DNA from: Glycine soja
Lineage: Eukaryota; Streptophyta; Magnoliopsida; Fabales; Fabaceae
NCBI RefSeq assembly: GCF_004193775.1
Contig: NC_041016.1
Coordinates: 39,044,547-39,108,546 of the forward strand
Length of the DNA: 64,000 nt
Direction of reading: 5' to 3'
In this document: positions 47,960-59,408 of the stretch, piece by piece
Layout: the number at the start of each line of letters is the position of its first letter
Numbering within the stretch: position 1 is the stretch's first letter
Notes under the pieces: model-generated
Seen by the model: only the letters and a program-made list of their open reading frames with translations
Databases searched by the model: none
Told to the model about the DNA's origin: nothing
Position numbers and translations under genes: made by a program

Positions 47960-48815
47960 GTCACAAAGCTGGAATCAGATTTAAATAAACTGGAGGAGAA
48001 CTCAATGCATAGACAATTAATGGAGCAAGAAAAATTGGAGAGGAAGCAGTTACAGGAATCTCTTTGGGTTGCTGCCCAAGCCCATCAATCCTTACTTAGG
48101 CAGAAATCCAGATGAAGATGGTTAAAAGAAGGCGATTGTAACACAGGTTTTTTGCACCTATTGATGAATGTTAACCGAAATAGAAATTCTATCAGGGGGG
48201 TATTCATTGATGGTTCATGGACCGACGACCCACACAAGGTGAAGGAAGAGGTGAAATCCTTTTTCTTCCATAGGTTCCAAGAACCAATTGGTCAGCGACC
48301 CAAGATTGATGGAATCAGGTTTCAAACTGTTAATCAACAACAGAATAACGAGCTTCGGGCACCTTTCATGGACGAAGAAATTCAGAAGGCAATTCACAAA
48401 AGGATTGCATGGATTTAATGGAAATCGGTATGCTTACCATAAGAAAAGGCTGGCTTGGGCATCAAGGATATTGAAACATTCAACCTCGCACTACTTGGAA
48501 AATGGAAGTGGCAATTAATGCAAGAAAATGGTGAGCTGTGGACCATAGTTCTGAAATCGAAATATGGTGGATGGAGGAACCTTGAAGAAACAGGAAACTC
48601 AGCAAAGCAATTTGTTTAGTGGAGGGATCTAAAACACGTTTTTAATCAATCACAATAGGGAATGGTTATTCAAAATAACATGAGGTGGAAGGTGGGAGAT
48701 GGAGAGAAAATTAGATTCTGGAAACACAAGTGGATTAATCAACAGGAATCACTAGCAGAAAGGTACCCCAGGCTGTTTATCATATCCTCACAGCAGAATC
48801 ACACCATTAGGTTTT
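47960..48815 (+). pseudogene. LINE ORF2 relic (second family), right copy
   Basis: Counterpart of 700-1500. Linker helix, RT start (48152-48418), then a jump at about 48420 to the C-terminal region (LGKWKWQLMQEN, RWKVGDGEKIRFWKHKW, to about 48815). The RT core is missing here as well. Confidence 0.7.
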
Positions 48816-49004
48816 AGGTTTTAAGATGACATATAGAGTTTTAGGTTTATCAAAGAATTTCCCATAACAAATCCAGCACTATATCCCCACAATGCAAATA
48901 GTACAAGAGCAAGAAATCAATATACTTTAGCATCTCACACCCATACTCCATTTCAAGCATTATATTTTTTTCATATTTAGACATAACTTGACAACAGAGA
49001 CATA

Positions 49005-49550
49005 CCTTCGATGGCTTCCCTGGGAGGCTTAAAGCCAACCACAATGGACTTCCAAAATCGCTTCCCCCCCTTTCCTTTTGTAGTTTTCTTCGACCTGTGA
49101 AAGTGAGAAAATGTTAAAACGAGGAACGCCTAATGTTAAAACGAAAGGACGTACCTCAATCGATAAGTGGCAGACACGAACTCCACAAAGACCAACTCCA
49201 CAATGTGGTTGCAGTCACGGAAGCGCAGCCCAGTTTGCGACAAAGACGAACTTAGGGCAGAAGGATAAAGAAGAAGAACGCCCTGGTAGTCTTAAGGCGA
49301 ACCACAATGCACTTCCAAAATCGATTCCCACCCTTTCCGGGACTCTTTCCTTTCCTAGATTTCTTCGACCTGCAAAAGCGAGCAAATGTTAAAACAAGGA
49401 ACGCCTAATGTTAAAACGAAAGGACGTACCTCAATAGATAAGTGGCAGAGACGAACTCCACAAACACGAACTCCACAATGTGGTTGCAGTCACGGAAGCG
49501 CAGGCCAGTTTGCAACAAAGACGAACTCAGGCAGAAGGAGAAAGAAGAAG
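49005..49550 (-). repeat. Duplicated exon-like unit, right copy
   Basis: Two direct copies, period about 274 bp (GTACCTCAAT at 49151 and 49425). On the minus strand the unit at about 49012-49100 encodes a basic peptide with [18 protein letters not shown]. The left copy's version of this unit has a shifted frame. Confidence 0.6.
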
Positions 49551-49604
49551 AACGATAGGGTTCGAGCGCGTGGGTTCTGCAATTTCAGATTTTTAATATA
49601 TAAT

Positions 49605-49745
49605 GACAACAACATCGGTTTTTTAAAAATAACCGATGTTAACATCAACTAGGTAACATCGGTTTTCTTAAAACCGATGTTAAAATCAACTTCATAACAT
49701 CGGTTTTTACCAAACCGATGTTAACTACTCCATAGTAACATCGAT
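49605..49745. repeat. CACTA 5' subterminal hairpins, truncated
   Basis: Three complete units (ACATCGGTT…AACCGATGT) and a partial fourth (ACATCGATTATT). No terminal CACTA motif follows, so the 5' end was lost. Confidence 0.85.
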
Positions 49746-49987
49746 TATTTCTATATTTTAACATGAAAGATATTAATTATGAAACAAAGGTTAAATTAAA
49801 CTAAGCAACCAATATTAATTATGCAAAAAAAAAAACAACACATCTCTGGCTACTTAGCATAGTACACATCAACTAATTAATTAAGAAACTAACCATATAA
49901 CTAATTAAGTACATATTTATATATCAACATCATGGATTTAAACATAGAAATCTTGTCTAAACTACTAGAGAACTAGATCTGTATACA
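49746..49987. other. 3' flank of H2B-like fragment
   Basis: AT-rich, non-coding, starting where the CACTA subterminal repeats break off. Likely remnant 3' untranslated or flanking DNA of the H2B-like gene on the minus strand. Confidence 0.45.
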
Positions 49988-50257
49988 TCAAGCATCATAG
50001 GATGTGTAGTTGTTAACAACTTTGACCCCTTCAACAATTGCATGCTTTCCAAGTTCTCCTGGCAAAACCAACCTCACTGCTCCTTGAATCTCCCTTGAAG
50101 ACAATGTCATGTGTCCAATGTAGTTGTTAAGCTTAGAAGCCTCAAAAGCCAGCCTGTCAAACATGTCATACATCAAGTTGTTTAGAACAGTCATGCACTT
50201 GGAAGAAATTCCCCTTTTATGGTGCACTTTCTTCAATAGCCTATACACATACCTCTG
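49988..50257 (-). pseudogene. Histone H2B-like C-terminal fragment, cut by a CACTA insertion
   Basis: The minus strand encodes about 89 residues that follow the H2B fold: RYVYRLLKKVH (helix 1), GISSKCM-x-LNN (helix 2, DMFDRLAFEASKL), TLSSREIQGAVRLVLPGEL and GKHAIVEGVKVVNNYTS at the end. H2B normally has an N-terminal tail before this; here the frame runs straight into the CACTA terminal repeat at 50258. The stretch equivalent to KAVTKYTS, with the ubiquitinated lysine, reads KVVNNYTS, so that lysine is missing. The region is open to a TGA at 49988-49990. It could be a divergent variant gene inactivated by insertion, or an older pseudogene. I do not find the N-terminal half in the window. Confidence 0.85.
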
Positions 50258-50279
50258 CATTATTAGAAAATATGCTTTC

Positions 50280-51025
50280 TACATCGGTTATTTATGACTT
50301 TCAACATCGGTTTTTCAACCGATGTTGAAAGTACCGACGTTGATAGTATTATCGTTAACATCGGTTTTTGAAAAACCGATGTTAACGTAAAATTACCAAC
50401 ATCGGTTATATAAATAACCGATGTTGCCAATATGAATTACACCCAGAAAATGTATATTAATGTTGAAAGTTAACATCGGTTTTTATAAAAAACCGATGTT
50501 AACGAATGTGTTACTATTGACAGTTAACATCGGTTTTTATAAAAACCGATGTTAACGTGGGTTAACATCGGTTTTTATAAAAACCGATGTTAACGGATGT
50601 GTTACTATTGATAGTTAACATCGGTTTTTATAAAAAAACCGATGTTAACGAATGTGTTACTATTGACAGTTAACATCGGTTTTTTATAAAAACCGATGTT
50701 AACGTGGGTTAACATCGGTTTTTTGAATCGGTTTTTTCAAAAAACCGATGTTAACGGATGTGTTACTATTGATAGTTAACATCAGTTTTTTCAAAAAACC
50801 GATGTTAACCTACGTTAACATCGGTTTTTATAAAAAACCGATGTTAACGAATGTGTTACTATTGAATTTTAACATCGGTTTTTTTTTACAGAAAACCGAT
50901 GTTAACGAATGTGTTATTATTGACAGTTAACATCGGTTTTTTGAAAAAACCGATGTTAACGAATGTGTTGCTATTAACAGTTAACATCGGTTTTTTTATA
51001 AAAAAAACCGATGTTAACCCAAAAC
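50280..51025. repeat. CACTA 3' subterminal hairpin array, third copy
   Basis: About 14 AACATCGGTTTTT…AAAAACCGATGTT palindromes, more uniform than in the other copies. Many are joined by the recurring spacer AACGAATGTGTTACTATTGA, so the array also has a tandem period of roughly 55-90 bp. Confidence 0.92.
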
Positions 51026-51285
51026 CGATGTTGTTTTCAGGAATTTTTTTTATATAATGTCTTTGTTTTTATAAAAAAAAACCAAAATTTAACCTGTAAA
51101 TTTAAAATCAGACCACACAGCACACAACATATATCATTTGCATTCAATTTTCAAATAGATTTTAGCAAAAAACTAGCTATCAACAAAGGTTGTTCAATGT
51201 TAAGATGAAACAACAATTGTAAAAAATGTAATGTAAAGTACGTAAACTAATTAATTAACCTAAAGTTACATAGTTGCCTAACATC

Positions 51286-52348
51286 CTATGTTTGATTTCT
51301 AACTTTTAGATAAAACTGTGCCCACTGTATGCGAAGTGCCTTGAATCTCTCTGCTTCCAATGGTCTAACTTCATTAAAATACTACATGATCAAATAAAAA
51401 AATAAATTAATAATGTAATAACAATTATAAAAAAAAAAACCAAATTTGTTTGTAATAAACAATTACCGTCTCTCAATTATTCCTGAAAGATCCTAAGATT
51501 ATCGTGGACATCCAGTGCATCACGTAGTAACCACATTCAGTTATTCCTTTTTGTCTATTACAATAAATACATAATGAAATTTGGATATTAATTAAACGTT
51601 AACTACAATTAGTGTACACACACATAAAATATATATAAGTAGAACTTTTATTTAAATCATCCTTCACCTTGTACCGTGACGCCCCACACCTAGGGCATTT
51701 TGACATTTTTTCAAATTCATGTCTGTACAGTATGCAATCATTAGGGCAAGCATGAATCTTCTGATACTCCATACCCATCGGACACAATAACTTCTTTGCC
51801 TGATAGTAGCTTTTAGGCAATGTGTTATCCTGTGGAAGCAGATTGTGCACTATTTGAAGCAATGAAGTAAAGCTTTTGTCACTCCATCCATATCTAGCCT
51901 TGACATTAACCAGACTTAACACTGCCGACAATAGCGTCAAGGAATTGTTGCACCCCGGATACAAAGGCTTCTTTGAGTCACCCTGCAATCTTTCATACAC
52001 AGGGGCATGTGCTTGCTGGAAAGACTCTTGTCCAAGGTCACGAATCATATCCTCCAAGCGATCTCCCATTTCTACATCAAATGGTTCGGATTGTTGCCCA
52101 CTCTATATGTCTGTCATTTCACCATGCCATATCCACGTCGTATAATTTCTCTTAATTTCATCACACAACAGATGCTCTCGTATGTCATCCAGTATTTGTC
52201 GTCTTCCGTTCAAACAATTGATGCAAGGACAATAATATTTTCCATCTTCATCCGGTTGACCTCTTTGTGAAGCAAATTGTAAGAATTTCTCGACGCCTTC
52301 CTCATATTCTGGGCTAATGCGACTTTCATTCATCCAACTTTGATCCAT
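51286..52348 (-). pseudogene. Fused remnants of TNP2 and ULP1-like genes
   Basis: 52348-52103: transposase-associated N-terminal domain (MDQSWMNES, YCPCINC, WHGE). CAG-to-TAG follows at about 52103, then the TNP2 start (52069 to about 51660, KCPRCGASRYK intact). At about 51650 the sequence jumps into an intron of the ULP1-like gene. The exon with TECGYYVMHWM (near 51520) has a TGG-to-TGA-like stop after FRNN, and the last exon ends at 51286. Confidence 0.85.
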
Positions 52349-53754
52349 CTAAGTAATAACTCGGTCATACTCTCAAAGTTATTCGATGCATGAAAATCTC
52401 ACTTTTTTATTAAAGGTGTGACCCTATCCCATTCAGGAAGACCGTCTTTTATGGTAGCTTCATACATCAGGGTTAATTCTATTTTGTTAAATTTGACAAA
52501 ATTTTGGCAGCATTTCGCATTGGTCTCCAAGTACACGACATGAAATCGGTGAAATTAACTTTCCGATAATCAAGTATGCACTCAGAGAACAACTAGAAAT
52601 GCATTACCGAAATTTCATCAAATTAAACAAAATAATTTAAACCTTAACACATGAATCTACTATAAAAATATCAGTCTCCCCAAACTGTCCAAACGGACAA
52701 TTCAAGATTGAATACAATGATTAATGCAAACTGTCCGCAAGAATCATTGCATCCAATCTCAAACGGGAATCTAAGGTTCACTCATCATGAACACAATTTG
52801 TATAGCATATATCAATTGTCATTAATGGCAGTAAACACGTAATAAAAATATTCATTGGTAACAAACATTTGTACCTGTGATGATGAGCAGCACGGTCCAA
52901 AATGAAAGCAAGAATCAAAGAAATAATTGAATGAACACCTACATAAGACAATCTTGCGTATGATAAAAAAAAGAGTAAGATTAAGTATAATAAGCGCTCA
53001 GAAGATATGAGAACAATTTATTCTAAATTATATTAAATTTATTCTAGAAAGGAGAGTTCTTAAATTTATCACAATTTGACTCGAGATTTTGAAATTCGCA
53101 TAACATTTTCATGGCTCTATTTATTGTGACATTTTCATGAATAATGACGTGAAATTCAAATCATCATATCTTATTATAATGGAACTTTAAGGCTGATGTG
53201 ACGTGAACTTCAAATCGATCTACTCGTGAATTAATTTTTTTTGTGATGTTTAAGTGCCTGAAGCAAATATAAATGTGCTTGTTTCTTGGTAAATGTTTTG
53301 TAATTTGTAAATGTGTAAAATTTATTATGAGCTTGAACCTTTTGATATTCGAAGGGTAACATGGTGTGAATCAACACGTGCCCCCAACATGCAGGGGTGT
53401 TGCGGAACAAAATGGTGAGGGATCACTTTTGTAGGTTCAGTGTGAGACATAAAAGGAAGTGCAAACATACAATATTGGTTGCTCTTTAAACATGTCGATT
53501 TTATATCCTAGCTAGTAGAGCACCTAACTATTTTACCATTCAAAACAAAGTATCCAAACATGGAATGATGAAGCACTGGAAACATGTACCAGCCCCTGAA
53601 ATAACGCACTCAGTTTAACTCTTCATTAAATAAACTCAAAATGCCAAAATGATCACCAAATACAATAGGATTTATACCTAAATCAGATAATAATACCATA
53701 AATCCAGTTCTATAAGTTATAAACTAAGTTCTTAGTTAAACTAAAATACCATAA

Positions 53755-53780
53755 ATATATATATATATATATATATATAT
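53755..53780. repeat. (AT)n microsatellite
   Basis: Uninterrupted alternating TA run. Confidence 0.95.
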
Positions 53781-56039
53781 TCATTAATGTGCGGGAAAAA
53801 AAATCAAGCTAGTAATTTGGTGTGAATTAGAAGGAATACCAGGATTCCGTTTCAGTATAGCTGCATGGAGTGGAGAGTTTCCAAAGCACAGTGGAAGCTA
53901 GCTTCTCAACAGATAGCCTGTTTAACCAAGTATGATTAATTAACTAATTAATTAATCAATTTCTGTTCGTTGGAATAACTATAAAAAATAAAATAAAAAA
54001 TTGTTACAGAGCAATCGTGAGCCACGATCAAAGGCCAACCAAGTCCTTGTATATTTTCAAGCAATCTGATTTATAAATTAGAAATCCAAAATAAGAATAA
54101 AATTAGTTTTATAAATTATAAAATGTAAATTTAAAACTCATAGACCCAATAAAGAAATAATAAAATTAATAAAGAAATAATAAAATTTATTTTTAGAAAT
54201 TATTATTTTTATTTACAACTCAAAAATAACAAGAAACGTTACATGCGTAATGCTTTCTTCTATGTACGTGTTGAACAGTTTTCTTGATCTTAATTTTCTA
54301 TTGTTACACCTATTTTGGCACAGCTTACTTCCTTTGCAAGAAGCGCACGTTGCAAACAAAAGCATGATGAAGAGGAGGAACTGCTAATTCTAAATCCCAT
54401 TTATGTTAAGCAGCTTCTTCTGCACTCAATCACTACTACTAGTTCTAAATTCTAATGTTCTTTCTATCCCTCAACTCACTCATCCAAGCCAGCCACACGT
54501 GCTCAGCCATCTTAGGATGCTTTGGATTTCTGGACTGTGTGGTCCACCCTTAACGTATATTAACAGCCTGTGGGCCTCATCATTTGGCCCAAATGCAGAT
54601 GTCCAAAGTCCAAATTAGCCTCCTGTCTCACTCTCGTCTCTCATACACTATTCAATAGCCTTTGACTTTTCAAATTCAATTACCAATGAATAAAATCAAA
54701 CTAATTGCCAATGATTATTAATTTAAAAGTCAAATATCATTTTTCCTTTTCATTATGATATTACTAGAAAGTATTTATTAATTTTACTAATGATTAATAT
54801 TTATTTAAAAAATATAATTAATCAATTTTAACAGGATATCTCCTAACCACATTCATTTAACCATACTTTTACATGCTAGTTTGATTGATTTCACGTTTTA
54901 AATGTAATATTTTAAGTCTCCAATGTCAAAAGTTAACAATTATAACTTTTACAATCTAAATATAATTTCTTTCGTCTTAACCAAATTCCAAACACGCACT
55001 ACTAGTTGCTTCTTGGATGTACATCCAAATTGTGTGAATAAAAATCCAAACACACAACTAACTAATCTCAATCTTCCTACTACATCCTGTGGTTTCAATT
55101 AGTTAATAATGGCCAATGAGTGTGGTTAGTGAGCGTGCTGTGTGTGCGGAGCCAGAATCAGAGGAAAAAAAATACTAACATTTTTATTTGATTCTAACAT
55201 TAGTTCCCTCTTTATCATTATATGATTATAAATTATCAAGTTTGTTGGTTGCCTTGAATAGAGAAAACACTTACAAACAAAGGTGTAGAAATTGGCACCA
55301 CAGATATAGCAAGCAAGAATCAAAACAACTCAATTTTGAGGGACGGAGAGAAAGAGAGAAATTACCAAGAATTTTAGTTGTTGAGCTAACATAAGTGTAA
55401 GGAAATTGGCACAGCTTAATTTTCTATTGTTACACCTATTACAACAAGGCAATAGGAAATAAAGAAAATGTCACTTACAAGAATTTGCAAGGAGTAATCA
55501 ATAAATATAAGTAAATAACATAAAATTAACAAACGATGCATTATGATTTTTATGTGGAAAATCTTTTAAACTTTAAGAGTAAAAATTATTGGGCTTTAAA
55601 ATAAAATAAAAATTAAAGCTCTATTATGATCCACATGAACATACAATAGGTCTGGAACAAATACACAAATCGTGCTAATTCTAATAATAATCTAAACAAT
55701 CAAAAACCAATACTAAGAGTATTGAGTTAAGAAAATTACTAAAATGACTTTAGGGATCAATTTTCTTGAAAAAAAAATATTATTCCTCACTTATTTCTCT
55801 TCAACTATAAGACAACATATCATTACATTTCTAATTTATTTTTCCTTTTTCAAATTATCTTCCTTCTATTTCTATTTACTTTATTTCTCTGGTCTAAACC
55901 AAACAAACAAAGCATTCATTTCAACGAAACGCAGCGAACAATAGAAATCAGTAACAGAAAAACACAACATGAAGACATTAATGAAGTTCAGAATAGATCA
56001 AAAGGATCAATATAAAAGAGAAGAAAAACAAGTTTACTT

Positions 56040-56165
56040 GATTGTACTGTGAAATACAAAGAAACTGTGTTGTGGCGTTATCGGGAGAGAGAGAATTGCG
56101 GATTTGCAGATCCCTCCCCTTTCTACGTTATCGGGAGAGAGAGAATTGCGGATTTACAAAGAAAC
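56040..56165. repeat. Short tandem duplication
   Basis: CGTTATCGGGAGAGAGAGAA…TTGCGGATTT occurs twice about 60 bp apart (56074 and 56127), and ACAAAGAAACTGT flanks the pair at 56055 and 56156. Confidence 0.8.
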
Positions 56166-58044
56166 TGTCCCACACGGCTGCTTCTTGGTGGCCCTAAAAT
56201 ATAAATGAGGTGTCCAATCAAGTCCTCTCCTTTCAAGAAAAAAACAATTAATTTATTTGAAGATTTGATCACATTGTTTCAAAGGAAAACATTCAATATG
56301 TTATTTTGCTTTGAATATGTCTGAGAGCCTTCAAATACAGTGATATTTATTTTTAGTTATCATATATTTCTTTTGAGTTTTATATACCTGTTTTTTTTTT
56401 CTTAACGTGACTTGCCGTTAGAAATAAAAAATGTTTTATATTTTTTGTAAATATATATGGTGCCTTTTTGTTTTTAGACTTCATATAATATATAAAATGT
56501 TATAAATATCCGGCCCTAATAGTTAACGTTGTATCTGGATATCACGTAAAAAAAATAGAGAAATTTTCTTTTGCATAATTTTTTTGCATTCCTTATTAAC
56601 GACTAAGTAAGACATACAAAGATAATTAAGAAAATATAAATTAAAATGATGTCATGACAAGGAAAAATAAAAAGAAATTCCCAAAAATTAAATAACACCT
56701 AATTAACATGTCTAAAATGTAAAATAGAAGAAAACAGAGGAAAAAAAAGAAGAAATAAAACCAATCACTGTTACTTTATCTTTTAATCAAATGATTTAGA
56801 TTTAAATCTTAATTTTAAATATAAAATAAATTATGTTGGAAAATATTTTATTTTTATTAATGTCTTCTGATAAATGTGTGTTATATTTAAATGATAATCA
56901 TGTTATTTTAATTTCTAAAAATTATGCACTATTCTGTTTTTTTTATTAATTTAGTTTTTAAAAAATAATTATACATATCAATGATATGATTTATATAATT
57001 TTAAATATTTATAATATATTTTTATATTCTATCCGAATCTATAAATCATGAGGTTATATTTTTTTCTCTTCAAAACCTAGCAACTCATAATTTTACATGA
57101 ATTTTTAAGTTCATTTTATATATTAAATTAAAGTGCACTATTTAAAGAACAAATTAATCCCTTAGCATGTCATTTTTAAAATAAATGTACATTATTTTTT
57201 ATTTAAAAAAATTAAAATAAGTCATGTGTATGGCGTATATAATTTTAAATATTAAGAAGTAGTTTCTAAATTACAGTGTTTGGTATTTAATCTAAATTAT
57301 AAAATATAGTGTTATTTATTAGTTTCAACCAAACTTTCTAGTCGATTTTGTCACTTGAAAAATATGCCAAGCAAAAAGTTTACATGGTTGCAGACTTTTT
57401 TTAAGACTTTGTTTTCACCTTGCATGTGAGACAAAATGTAGTCCCGACATTGGGGCCTTACAATTAATGACGAACACTCAGAGGGGTAAAGAATTCAAAA
57501 GGAAATTGAGTATTTGAGGAAATATTCAAATAAAGGAAATAAATATAAGTAATGAGAGAATAATTTTAATGAGAGAATAATTTATTTTTAATTTAAAGAT
57601 AATACGATAACATAAATATAGTAGGATTTCATAGAATCTTTAAACAATATTCTCCATTTACCTTTTTATGAAGATTTTTTTTATTTTTATAATAATTTAA
57701 TCAAAATATATTAGTAATAAATTTTAATTTTTTTACAATATAATTGATTTTACCAACATTCTATAAAAAATTCTATAAAGGTTAAACTCTATTATTAAAA
57801 ACAGTTTTTTTTTTCAAATTAACTAATATCAAATAATTTATATAAATGTGTGTTATATTTAAATGATAATCATGAAATAATAAAATTAAAATTACGAAAT
57901 TCATTTAAAAAATTTAGTTTAATTTTTAAATGTTTACCTTTTAAATTTATTATTGTTTATTAATTATTATTATTTTAATTAAAATATAATTAATAACGCA
58001 ATATATGTTTTTTTTAAAATATATAAATAATTAAAAAAAAGTTT

Positions 58045-58140
58045 ATATTAACATCAGTTTTTAAAAAACCGATGTTAACATCATTAGTTAACATCGGTTT
58101 TTGAAAAACCGATGTTAACGTGTATACATTAACATCGGTT
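58045..58140. repeat. Isolated CACTA-type subterminal hairpins
   Basis: Two AACATCGGTT…AACCGATGTT palindromes and a half unit. No terminal repeat or transposase adjoins them. They may be the far end of the third CACTA copy, some 7.9 kb from its 3' end, or a separate relic. Confidence 0.75.
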
Positions 58141-59408
58141 TCACCTTGTATTTTTCTGCTTCCCAAGACAATCATTTTCTGGTCTTGTCCTTATTCTTCT
58201 CTTTTGAATGCACTCTTTAATAATTAGCTGAAATTTATTAAAAATAAAAAAATTGTGGCCCTTACTTAATATTCAATGAGCTTCATTCATGATTTCATGG
58301 TTTAAAATAAAAATTAACCAATGCTAGAGAGTGCATTAGAAAAGAGTGTCTTACTAGCTCTTTTCATTACAAAGTACTAGCAATTTAGTTATCTAAACAC
58401 GGTCAATTGAATAAAGAGAGAATTGACAAAACCAATAATCAAATGGATGAAGATCAAAAATCAATAACTTCTATGAATTAGTGTCGCCATAAAAAGAATC
58501 AAGGAATCCATATAGACTATCCCTTGCCAAACCGTGTGGTTTGAAAAAAAAACTTCCATTTCTATTTTGACTTTTAATTACAAATCATATATAATAAGAA
58601 ACTTTTTGCCAATGAAGACTCCGTTTATGCTGTTTAGCTACATCAACTTTATTTTTTTCCCTTTTTTCTTTCTCACACCAACAACAAAACCAAACCAAAA
58701 CTCTGTCTTCTATTTTTGTTTGTCTTTGTTCACTTGCCACCACCATCCTCCCAAAGACCATATAACTTTTTTATGACTGCAAAGGGTTAAAACATGTGGC
58801 TAATCTAGATTAATAGAGAGAGCGAGTGAGAGATGATAACTTGAGCACATACCCAAAGAAATCAAAGAAGTGTTTGCTGCCAATTTCTTTCATTGGATGG
58901 TATTTGTCTTTATTCATATTCCTATCTCACTCCTTTGTCATTAGCTGACTTATTTTCCAAATATCCTCTAAAAGCATTGCCTGCTAGTATGTCGATTATT
59001 GCATGGCAATAATTGGAACTGGTAACCTGAAAGCTTCCAACTTTTATGGCCTCATTTTCCTTTATGACAAAACGGTTAAGCATTTGTTTTTGTCCCTAAA
59101 AATATGTAAATTTCCATTTGTAGTCCCTTCTTAAAATGCATTTTTATGACAAATTCCTATGTATACACACACATACATACAACAGTACAAGTAGTATTCC
59201 ATGCTTGAGACAATTCTGACTCACTTTCTCCGAGAAAAAAAAAATGCCCTTCACCCATCATGCATTCGATTAATACCCAAAGGGTACAAATAAAAGGTAA
59301 CCATGGTAAAAAAGGCCTGCTAGAAAACCCCTATACATGAATCACATAAACGACAAAAAACCATCAAAGCTCCTCCTCTGCCGAGTGTTCATCAATCGTT
59401 TTAAAATT
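58141..59408. other. AT-rich DNA, no gene seen
   Basis: Only short accidental frames, none resembling a known family. Confidence 0.55.

Larger units (their letters stand above)
35452..49750 (-). mobile_element. CACTA transposon, right copy, 5' terminus broken
   Basis: Begins at CACTATTAGAAAATACAC (the element's 3' end, read in reverse) and runs as reverse complement of the left copy to about 49436, then on through the rest of its 5' region to subterminal hairpins at 49605-49745. No CACTA repeat follows; sequence passes into the 3' flank of an H2B-like fragment. The 3 bp before the element are AGG. Differences from the left copy: no solo LTR, a ~1.4 kb deletion of second-gene exons 1-3, a ~200 bp loss in the palindromic cassette, a longer TG tract and its own set of stop mutations. 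Confidence 0.92.
50258..52815 (-). mobile_element. Third CACTA copy, internally deleted
   Basis: Begins at CATTATTAGAAAATATGC (CACTA mutated to CATTA) and continues in reverse with a hairpin array, the last two exons of the ULP1-like gene, then directly the first ~690 bp of the TNP2 gene and its leader. Everything between (about 7 kb in the left copy) is deleted at about 51650. Homology with the other copies ends near 52815 and no 5' terminus is seen. This is the classic shape of a dSpm-like deletion derivative. Confidence 0.87.
52816..58040. other. AT-rich intergenic DNA, no recognisable gene
   Basis: About 5.2 kb of low-GC sequence with only short accidental frames. Visible structure: an (AT)n microsatellite at about 53755-53780, a pair of 26 bp direct repeats (at about 54289 and 55416), and a short tandem duplication at 56040-56165. 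I see no transposon ends, tRNA or rRNA in it. Confidence 0.6.

Noticed and set aside
35452..49436. Possibility that the inverted repeat is an assembly artefact
   Set aside because: The arms carry different stops, indels, splice-site changes, a solo LTR in one and a 1.4 kb deletion in the other, so they are distinct loci.
50280..51025. CRISPR-like array of regular repeats
   Set aside because: Units are inverted pairs of ACATCGGTT next to a CACTA terminus in plant DNA, with no cas genes and non-unique spacers. They are transposon subterminal repeats.
52816..59408. Host gene in the AT-rich right part
   Set aside because: Only frames under about 90 codons, without recognisable motifs, codon bias or splice structure.
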